DNA of 6,282 nt, from the NCBI GenBank assembly GCA_037445575.1, contig JBBIKH010000204.1:1-6282 (forward strand), written 5' to 3'. Shown piece after piece: positions 1 through 5,763 of this stretch. The stretch's first letter is position 1, and every line of letters starts with the position of its first letter. The notes below the pieces were generated by a model. The model worked only from the letters and a program-made list of their open reading frames with translations, was not told the DNA's origin and made no database searches. Made by a program: the position numbers and the translations under genes. The stretch comes from Oleimicrobium sp037445575 (lineage in GTDB: Bacteria; Zhuqueibacterota; Zhuqueibacteria; JANLFK01; Oleimicrobiaceae).

Positions 1-1
1 G

Positions 2-400
2 ATTTCCTACGTCACTGGCACGCGCAGCATACGGGAGTTGAGCGGCCTTGGCAAAAAGGCGCCGCTCATCGCCGTAGCCTTCCTGGTGGGGATGTTCGCG
101 ATCCTGGGAGTGCCGCCTTTCTCCGGCTTCTGGAGCAAGTTCTTCCTGCTTGTCGGGGCTATCGATTTGGGTGGGACCGCCGGATACCTGTTGCTGGTGC
201 CGTTCCTGTTGGAAGTGATCATCGCGTTTGCTTGGTTCTTGCGCGTGGGGCAAAAGGTCTTTTTCGGCAAGGTGAGCCCTGCTGCGGAGGTGGCGTCTAA
301 TCCGCCGCCTGCCATGTCGTTTGCTTTGGTGGTACTTATGGTCCTCTGCGTGCTTGCCCCCTTTGTGGCGCTTGCATTCACGCATCGCATTGGCTTCTGA
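2..400 (+). CDS. C-terminal end of a NuoN/NuoM-like proton-channel subunit of a group 4 hydrogenase (HyfF/HyfD type), 5' truncated
   Basis: The reading frame is open from the first bases of the window, so the gene starts upstream; 132 residues are visible before the TGA stop. It opens with TGTRSIRELSGLGKK, the loop typical of antiporter-like subunits (compare GTRDI..LGGL). This is followed by the hydrophobic helix with GVPPFSGFWSKFFLL, a hallmark of the Complex I ND2/ND4/ND5 and Mrp antiporter family. Two or three more membrane helices follow, with a short polar loop between them (FFGKVSPAAEVASNPPP). The family role is a membrane-embedded ion-translocating subunit driven by the redox reaction of the peripheral arm. 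Its place directly before a HyfB-type gene fits HyfD or HyfF, but the diagnostic N-terminal part is missing, so I give no symbol. The next gene starts 35 bases downstream, consistent with one transcript. Family is secure; the exact paralogue is not. Confidence 0.85.
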   Translation: MSYVTGTRSIRELSGLGKKAPLIAVAFLVGMFAILGVPPFSGFWSKFFLLVGAIDLGGTAGYLLLVPFLLEVIIAFAWFLRVGQKVFFGKVSPAAEVASNPPPAMSFALVVLMVLCVLAPFVALAFTHRIGF

Positions 401-435
401 AGGCGAACTGCAGGAGAAGAAGGGAGTCGGCATAG

Positions 436-2516
436 ATGAATCCCATCACGCTCTTTGGGTGGTCGGTTGGAATCTTAGTGGCGGGTGCCGCACTTAGCCT
501 CATCCTCGGCGGAAAGCGGTATCTTGTCGGGCAGGTCTCGTTTGTGGTCACTCTGCTGGCGGCCATCTGCCTGACCATGGCCGCGGCACAGGTCCTGGCG
601 CACGGGACAGCGGCTGCCGAAGAGCCGCTGATAACGGTGCCGGGACTGGGGGCAAGCCTGCTGCTCCGCATCGATGCCCTGAGTGCCGTCTTCCTCCTGC
701 TCACCGCCTTGCTGGGCACGATGTCGGCACTTTATGCCACGCGCTTCATGGTGCTGCCCCTGTATGCTGGCCTCAGTCTGCGCGCGTTCTATCCGTTCTT
801 TCTCCTTTTCTTAGCTGCCATTTCGTGCTTGGTGGTGACTGCCGACCTGTTTTTCTTTTTCGTCTTCTGGGAAGTGATGACCCTTACCTCGTACGTGCTG
901 GTCATCTTTAACAAAGATCAGGCAGAACGGACGCGTGCGGGCTTTAAGTACTTTTTCATGACACACGTGGCAACAGCGCTCATGTTCGTTGGGGCGATCA
1001 TCGTTTACACGCGCGCCCGTTCCTTTGCATTCTCGGACCTCGGCGCAGCCATGGCCGAGATGCTGCGAGGGGACGCGGGATTGCTGCACCTGGCATTGGC
1101 CTTCTTCTTCGTCGGTTTTTCGACCAAGGCCGGAATTCTCCCCTTCGGAGACTGGCTGCCTGATGCCTACCCGGCTGCCCCTGCACCTGCCGCTGCTACC
1201 TTTGGCGGCATCATGTCCAAGATGGGCTTGTACGGGCTCCTGCGCGTGTTTTTCGCCGCAGGGCCCATCGCCGGTGTCGGCGCGCCGTGGGGAGTGGTCA
1301 TGGGACTGTTTGGCGCGCTGTCAATCTTTCTCGGTTCGATGACGGCGCTGGCGCAAGACGACACCAAGAAGTTGCTCGCTTTCTCGGTAGTGGGGCAGAT
1401 GGGCTACCTGCTGTTGGGGATCGGCATTGGCCTGTACTTCTGGGCGACTGCGCCCCTGCTGGCGATCATCGCGCTGGTGGCTACTCTGTTCCATCTGGTC
1501 AACAACGTGCTGTTCAAGTCGTGCCTGTTCTACAACGCGGGCGCCATCTACTATCGGGCCGGCACCCGAGATCTGAATCAGGTGGGTGGGCTGGCCCGGC
1601 TGATGCCCTTCAGCGCCACGACAGCGGTGATCGCGGGCCTGTCCATGGCCGGCATGCCGCTCCTTTCCGGCTTTTCCAGCAAATGGTTCTTCTTTCAGGC
1701 CTCGCTCCAGGCGGGCATTAGGATGCCCCTTTTCATGCTCCTCGCGCTGATTGCCCTGTTCATCTCTGTGGTAACGCTGGCGTATGCGGTCAAGTTTTTT
1801 GGCATTGCCTTTTTCGGCAAGTTCAGTCCGGGCAAGGCAAAGGAAGGGGAGCGCGAGGTGCCGCTGTCGATGGTCATTCCGCAAGGGGCGATGGCCGTGG
1901 CCTCGGTGCTCTTCGTCATACTCCCCTGGCTGGCGGTAGGCCCAATCCAGAAAGGTGTCCTGGCACTCGTGGGGAGCGAGGGGGCGAGTTGCGGCGGGCT
2001 TTTCTCGGGGGGCGCGACGTCGCCGCTGCTGGTGGATCTTGGCACCGGACCCATTGCCGCTTGGAACCCGGTGGTGATCTTTGTCGCCGGGATTGTCTGC
2101 TTCNNNNNNNNNNNNNNNNNNNGAGCTTGTTCCGTGCGGGAGCAGCTCCGGTGCGCGAAGACGCTACCTGGTATTGCGGAGAAGTGCACAGCGATGAGGA
2201 GGTGCGCTACAAGGCAAGGGGCCTCTATCTCTCGTTCAAACAGTTCTTCAAGATCCGCATCGGGGCCTACGAGCAACCCGGCGTGTACCCACAAGTTCGT
2301 TACCCGAAAGTGAGCCTCAGCGAGCAGAACCTTGTGCGTCGCATCCTGAATGTGGACAACTGGTTCTTCTATCCCATTGCGGAAGGTTTCATGAAGCTCA
2401 TGCGCTTTTTCAGCGCCACGCACGTGGGGATACCGCATGTGTATCTGCTGTGGTTGGTGGTGGGGGTCTTGCTGGCGATACTGATCTTGTTCGCCCTGGC
2501 CGGGGGTGGGGCGTGA
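436..2516 (+). CDS. hyfB: HyfB/HycC-type antiporter-like membrane subunit of a group 4 hydrogenase, interrupted by an assembly gap
   Basis: A large hydrophobic protein of the NuoL/Mrp antiporter family, expected to move ions across the membrane in response to hydrogenase turnover. The ATG at 436 follows an AGGGAG Shine-Dalgarno (421-426) at 9 nt spacing. Family landmarks: FFVFWEVMTLTSY with Glu146, VGFSTKAGILPFGDWLPDA with Lys231, AQDDTKKLLAFSVVGQMGY, LFHLVNNVLFKSCLF with Lys361, and GMPLLSGFSSKWFFF near residue 410. Before the gap 556 residues are readable, ending in a membrane helix (residues 545-556). After it, another frame carries 130 residues (2124-2513), with WYCGE, a charged stretch (YKARGLYLSFKQFF), the conserved-looking DNWFFYPIAEGFMKLMRFF and a final membrane helix before TGA. 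The frames rejoin if the missing DNA has a length of 2 modulo 3. The total of about 693 residues is close to E. coli HyfB (about 670). Two family histidines are replaced, as noted in the findings. Confidence 0.88.
2104..2122. other. Assembly gap (19 N)
   Basis: Nineteen unknown bases lie inside the hyfB-like gene. Codons upstream start at positions equal to 1 modulo 3, ending with TTC at 2101. The credible continuation starts codons at positions equal to 0 modulo 3 (AGC at 2124, with g2123 the last base of the codon before). Continuity therefore needs a gap of 2 modulo 3, for instance 17 or 20 bases. The run of 19 N cannot be the true length if the gene is intact. Confidence 0.97.
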
Positions 2517-2551
2517 GAGTGGAGATGGTGATGAGGTTCGGACATGCACGC

Positions 2552-2556
2552 GGAGG
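2552..2556 (+). promoter_or_regulatory. Ribosome binding site fixing the start of the hydrogenase large subunit
   Basis: GGAGG lies 12 nt before the ATG at 2569, a somewhat long spacing. ATG 2569 is the only ATG in this frame that gives a HycE-like N-terminus (MTAHELIAQMTSRF). An upstream in-frame GTG at 2506 overlaps the end of hyfB and would add 21 residues (GRESGDGDEVRT...) unlike the family. Confidence 0.6.
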
Positions 2557-2568
2557 TGCCCATCTGAG

Positions 2569-4251
2569 ATGACTGCACACGAGCTTATTGCGCAAATGAC
2601 CAGTCGCTTCGGGCCACGCATCAGGTCGGCGGACAATCCGCGGCCGGACATGGTGATCTTCACCGTCGATCGCGCCGATACGGTGGAGGTAGCTCGGCAC
2701 CTGTTCCACGACCGGAATGCACGCTTTGTGATCACCGCCGGCACCGACTATCGGGACGCCAAAGGTGGTTACCTTGTGGACCATGTCTTCTCGCTTGCCG
2801 CCGATCATCTGTTTGTCACCGTGCGCACCCCTCTGCCGGAGGACGATTTGTGGATAGACTCGATCACCGGAGGGGCGGATATTCCGGCGGCAAACTGGGC
2901 GGAGCGAGAGGTACAGGACCTGCTGGGCGTGCGGCTGCGTAATCACCCTGACCCGCGCCGGCTGGTGCTGGCTGACGACTGGCCGGAGGGGCTGCACCCC
3001 CTGCGCCGTGACTTTGCCTGGAATGAGAATCCGCCGGCCGTGCAAGCGGCACCGCCCCTGAAGCAGCCCCCTGAAGGGGCTACCGTGGTGCCCATCGGCC
3101 CCTTCTTCCCGGTGCTGGAAGAGCCCTCTTATTGGCGCATTTTCGTGGAAGGGGAGAGGGTGGTCGGCGGCGACTACCGCGGCTTTTACAACCACCGTGG
3201 CGTGGAAAAGATTGCCGACAGTCAACTCAACTACAACCAAGTGCCTTTCCTCGCCGAACGCATCTGCGGCATATGAGGGACAGTGCACAGTACGGGTTAC
3301 TGTCAAGCAGTCGAAAAAGCAGGGGGAATTGAGGTTCCGCGCCGGGCGCGGTACATCAGGACCATTATTCTCGAGTTGGAGCGCATCCAGAGCCATCTGC
3401 TGTGGCTGGGCATAGCTGCCCACATCATCGGCTTTGACACGGTGCTGATGCAGGCGTGGCGGATTCGTGAGCCGGTGATGTGGCTGTGTGAAAAGATCAC
3501 CGGCAACCGCAAGCTCTACGGCATCAATGTAGTGGGCGGTGTGCGCCGCGACATTCCCAAGGAGATGCACCCGCAGCTGCTGGAGGTGCTCGGCCGCATT
3601 GAGAAAGAGACCAGGGCAGTGCTGGACGCGGTGGTCACCGACACTACCCTCCTCGCCAGGTTGGCAAACGTGGGCATCGTTCCCAACAAAGACGCGATTG
3701 CCTACTCCTTGCTTGGGCCTACCGCCCGCGGCTCAGGAGTGGCCATCGATATCCGCGTCGACCATCCGTATGCCGCCTACGGTGAGGTGGAGACCAATGT
3801 CATGGTGGAGACCAGCGAGGATATCTGGGCTCGCACCGTAGTGCGCATGAAGGAGACGCTGGATTCCATCCGCATCGTCCGGGATTGCCTTGAAATGATG
3901 CCTGAGGGACCGATTCAGGCGAAGATCGCTGAGCGCATTCCCCCAGGTTTGATTGGTCAATCGTCGGTGGAAGCCCCGCGCGGCGAAACGCATCACTACG
4001 TCATCACCGGTGAGGACAATCGGCCGTATCGGTGGAAGGCGCGGGCGCCCACGTTCCAGAACTTGCAGGGCGTGCCTATCATGGTTCTGGGCGAAACGAT
4101 CGCTGATGTGCCAATAGCACTTGGCAGCATCGATCCCTGCTTCTCCTGCACCGAGCGCCTGGAGACGGTGGATGTGCGGTCCGGCCAGGTGAAGGTGTAC
4201 ACCAAGGCCGACCTTTTCCGCATGTGCAAGGAGAAGTGGGGCAGGAAGTAG
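2569..4251 (+). CDS. hyfG: Group 4 [NiFe] hydrogenase large subunit (HycE/HyfG-like NuoC-NuoD fusion), putative selenoprotein with Sec236
   Basis: This is the catalytic subunit carrying the Ni-Fe site for H2 production or oxidation, at the cytoplasmic face of the membrane complex. The 560 codons match E. coli HycE (569). Residues 1 to about 150 are a NuoC domain (WAEREVQDLLGV at 110-121, then HPDPRRLVL and DDWPEGLHPLRRDF). From about 177 comes the NuoD/large-subunit domain: GPFFPVLEEP, FYNHRGVEKI (207-216), the L1 motif ERICGI-x-GTVH (230-240), ELERIQSHLLWLG, GPTARGSG (383-390), DHPYAAY, and the L2 motif DPCFSCTER (Cys524, Cys527). One in-frame TGA (3274-3276) stands at residue 236, where the second L1 cysteine belongs. 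The frame is unbroken before and after it, and a SECIS-like hairpin follows at once. I infer selenocysteine, giving a site with Cys233, Sec236, Cys524 and Cys527. About 30 residues follow TER, resembling the C-terminal peptide that HycI removes from HycE. Automated callers would split this gene into 2506-3276 and 3283-4251. Family is certain; the Sec reading is likely but unproven. Confidence 0.9.
3274..3276 (+). other. In-frame TGA, putative selenocysteine codon (Sec236) in the hydrogenase L1 motif
   Basis: Reading through gives GAA CGC ATC TGC GGC ATA TGA GGG ACA, that is E R I C G I [U] G T, followed by V H S T G Y. In the family this position is the second cysteine of RxCGxCxxxH, which bridges Ni and Fe. 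TGA differs from the cysteine codons TGC and TGT by one base and is the codon recoded by SelB. TGA ends two other genes here (400 and 2516), so it is not generally reassigned. This is the only internal TGA found in the legible coding frames of the window. Confidence 0.78.
3277..3312 (+). promoter_or_regulatory. Putative bacterial SECIS element (SelB-binding mRNA hairpin) within the hydrogenase large-subunit gene
   Basis: Immediately after the TGA, ACAGTA (3287-3292) pairs perfectly with TACTGT (3298-3303) around a five-base apical loop, CGGGT (3293-3297). With small bulges the stem extends by G3285-C3304, T3284-A3306 and G3283-C3308, then by GAC (3279-3281) with GTC (3310-3312). The loop begins 16 nt after the TGA and has G as its second base. 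As I recall bacterial SECIS models, they expect a loop about 16-37 nt downstream with a G in its first two positions. It lacks the bulged U of the E. coli fdhF upper stem. A competing fold, GACAGT (3279-3284) with ACTGTC (3299-3304), has a 12-base loop too close to the TGA. No folding program was run. Confidence 0.65.
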
Positions 4252-4256
4252 CGCTG

Positions 4257-4276
4257 CTACGGGGAAACGACCGTAG
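4257..4276 (+). other. Small hairpin between the large-subunit and hyfC genes
   Basis: CTACGG (4257-4262) and CCGTAG (4271-4276) form a perfect 6-bp stem with an eight-base loop, five bases after the TAG stop of the large-subunit gene. No T-run follows, so it is not an intrinsic terminator. It ends 14 bases before the hyfC Shine-Dalgarno (GGAGG, 4291-4295). It could act in mRNA processing or differential stability, or be chance. Confidence 0.35.
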
Positions 4277-4299
4277 GCGAGCGAAGGCGTGGAGGAAAG

Positions 4300-5217
4300 A
4301 TGGACTACAGTCTCGGCCAGACAATTGGTCTGAGCGTGGTGCAAGTCGTAGTGGTCTTGCTCCTGTCCCCATTGTTGGAGGGGCTGATCAGAAAGCTGAT
4401 CGCCTTTGTGCATTCGCGCATCGGCCCGCCGGTGTATCAGCCGTATCTGGACATTCTCAAGCTGCTGGGCAAGGAGGAAATTGCCAGCTCGCGGAGTTTC
4501 CTCTTTCGCTACTCGGCAGTGATTGCGCTGACGGCGGTTTTGACCGCCAGTCTGCTGGTGCCCATGTTTGGCAAGCCGCCGTTAGGGTTCGCCGGTGAGG
4601 TAATTGTGTTTGTCTACCTCATCTCCGTGGTTGCGGTGATGATTTACATGAGCGGAGTAACCTCAGGTAGTCCTTACGGTCTGGTGGGCGCTGGGCGCGA
4701 AGTGATGATGGTACTGACGGTGGAGCCGGTGTTGGCGATCGCCCTCATCACTGCCGCTGTCAAGTCTGGCTCCATGATGTTCGGCGATATGGTCGCCTGG
4801 CAGCTTTCTCATCCACCGGCGCTTTCCATGGTCATTGTGGGTGTGACCTTGTTCTTAGCCATTGTCGCCCAGCTGGCCAGATTGCCATTCGACATCGTCG
4901 AGGCGGACCAAGAGATCATGGAAGGGCCGTTCGTTGAACAGAGCGGACCAAAGTTGGCCCTGTTCAAATGGGGCTTTTATGCCAAGCAACTGATTTTCGC
5001 CTCGTTGCTGGTGTCAGTCTTTATTCCCTGGCCCCACGTGGGCAAGCTTGTGCTCGACGCGTTGATCACCCTAGCGAAGGTCATTGTGCTGTTGGTGCTA
5101 GTGGGCGTCGTGCATGCAGTAAACCCACGGTTGCGCATCGATCAGTCCATCCAGTTTTTTGGGCTGCTCATCTTCGCGGCAGCGGCGGGACTGGCGTTTG
5201 CGCTTGTGGGGTCGTAG
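4300..5217 (+). CDS. hyfC: HycD/HyfC-type (NuoH-like) membrane anchor subunit of a group 4 hydrogenase
   Basis: A 305-residue polytopic membrane protein (about eight helices by eye), matching E. coli HycD (307). It is the NuoH/ND1 homologue that docks the hydrogenase module on the membrane and links the redox site to the ion-translocating subunits. Family signatures: RIGPPVYQPYLDILKLLGKE (residues 40-59), the cytoplasmic loop after the second region; SPYGLVGAGREVMM (124-137); ARLPFDIVEADQEIMEGP (193-210), the acidic loop corresponding to the NuoH quinone-cavity and coupling region; and NPRLRIDQ (275-282) before the last helix. The ATG at 4300 has GGAGG four bases upstream, a short but usable spacing. 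It stops with TAG. It lies 48 bases after the large-subunit gene, the usual partner order in such operons (compare hycD next to hycE). Family assignment is secure. Confidence 0.95.
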   Translation: MDYSLGQTIGLSVVQVVVVLLLSPLLEGLIRKLIAFVHSRIGPPVYQPYLDILKLLGKEEIASSRSFLFRYSAVIALTAVLTASLLVPMFGKPPLGFAGEVIVFVYLISVVAVMIYMSGVTSGSPYGLVGAGREVMMVLTVEPVLAIALITAAVKSGSMMFGDMVAWQLSHPPALSMVIVGVTLFLAIVAQLARLPFDIVEADQEIMEGPFVEQSGPKLALFKWGFYAKQLIFASLLVSVFIPWPHVGKLVLDALITLAKVIVLLVLVGVVHAVNPRLRIDQSIQFFGLLIFAAAAGLAFALVGS

Positions 5218-5268
5218 CACAAAGCGGAGGGCGGAGCAGAGAGCGAGACTTCTCACGAAGGGAGTGCA

Positions 5269-5760
5269 ATGTTCCGAGCCAAATTCAAAGAAGCGGTGAT
5301 CTGCTTTTCCAACCCGAGGGTGACCTTGCCTTATCCTTTCGGGCCTGGCGCAGAGCTTCCGGAGGGTTTCCGCGGCAAGATCACGGTGGACCAGACTCGG
5401 TGTATCGCCTGCGGCGGGTGTGCAAATGTCTGCCCCTCCCGCCTGATACGCTTTTACGACGAGGGCGAGCACACGCGGATGGAGTTCATCCTCGATCGGT
5501 GCACCTACTGTGGGCGGTGCGCGGAGGTCTGTCCCGAGAAGGCCATCACCATGACCTTCGAGTTCGAGAACAGCACCGACCACAAAGAGGATCTGTACAT
5601 TGAGCAGGAGCTGTACATGGCAACATGCGCCCGCTGTGGCCGCTGCTTTGAGACCGACAATGCCATTGACAAGATCCCGGTCAGGCGGCACCGCGAAGGG
5701 CGCAATTTTGTGGGCCCATCCATGCCCCACGGGGGACCGCACCCGAGAGAGAGGGAGTAG
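5269..5760 (+). CDS. hyfH: HycF/HyfH-type polyferredoxin subunit with two [4Fe-4S] motifs (NuoI-like)
   Basis: A 163-residue soluble iron-sulfur protein that passes electrons between the electron donor and the hydrogenase small subunit. Two classical [4Fe-4S] motifs are seen: CIACGGCANVCP (Cys45, 48, 51, 55) and CTYCGRCAEVCP (Cys78, 81, 84, 88), as in NuoI and HycF. A third cysteine group, CARCGRC (Cys120, 123, 126), is in the place of the cysteine cluster of E. coli HycF (about 180 residues). The later CPxC pair of HycF is missing, and the C-terminus is a short polar tail (HGGPHPRERE). The start follows AGGGAG (5259-5264) at 4 nt. The N-terminal stretch (FKEAVICFSNPRVTLPYPF) resembles the HycF/HyfH helix and SYPLEP-like segment. 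The gene lies 51 bases after hyfC, and its stop is followed three bases later by the next gene. Family is secure. Confidence 0.93.
   Translation: MFRAKFKEAVICFSNPRVTLPYPFGPGAELPEGFRGKITVDQTRCIACGGCANVCPSRLIRFYDEGEHTRMEFILDRCTYCGRCAEVCPEKAITMTFEFENSTDHKEDLYIEQELYMATCARCGRCFETDNAIDKIPVRRHREGRNFVGPSMPHGGPHPRERE
5751..5757 (+). promoter_or_regulatory. Ribosome binding site of hyfE embedded in the end of the ferredoxin gene
   Basis: GAGGGAG occupies the last codons of the polyferredoxin gene and sits six bases before the ATG at 5764, with the TAG stop between them. This arrangement suggests translational coupling of the two subunits. Confidence 0.6.
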
Positions 5761-5763
5761 GCA

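Noticed and set aside
2123..2313. Tail in the original hyfB frame after the N gap (ending at 2313)
   Set aside because: It is serine- and arginine-rich with no membrane character, while the other frame (2124-2516) gives a family-like segment with a final membrane helix.
2546..2559. GCAC/GTGC hairpin placing GGAGG partly in its loop, as a translational switch
   Set aside because: Only four base pairs with no convincing extension; short stems like this are expected by chance.
2506..2568. GTG at 2506 as start of the large-subunit gene
   Set aside because: It overlaps the end of the upstream gene and adds 21 residues without family resemblance; ATG 2569 with GGAGG upstream fits HycE better.
3274..3276. 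The TGA as a simple nonsense mutation marking a pseudogene
   Set aside because: The rest of the gene and all neighbours look intact, the TGA falls precisely on a metal-ligand cysteine codon, and a SECIS-like hairpin follows. It cannot be fully excluded without reads, so it is kept as the main alternative.
3274..3276. General reassignment of TGA to Trp or Gly (alternative genetic code)
   Set aside because: TGA ends the genes at 400 and 2516, tryptophan positions use TGG, and only one internal TGA was found, at a cysteine position.
3279..3304. Alternative hairpin GACAGT/ACTGTC with a 12-base loop
   Set aside because: It shares bases with the better SECIS candidate, starts two bases after the TGA and puts the apical loop only 9 nt downstream, too close for a typical bacterial SECIS.
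2410..3570. Long reverse-strand open frame of 386 codons
   Set aside because: It is opposite strongly conserved NuoC/NuoD coding sequence, has no recognisable domain, and is the kind of shadow frame common in GC-rich DNA. The same holds for the other reverse-strand frames at 1695-2744, 3733-4413, 5098-5742 and 5779-6267.
5218..5268. Possible terminator or promoter between hyfC and the ferredoxin gene
   Set aside because: The 51-base spacer is purine-rich, with no stem plus T-run and no recognisable -10/-35 pair; only the Shine-Dalgarno is supported.
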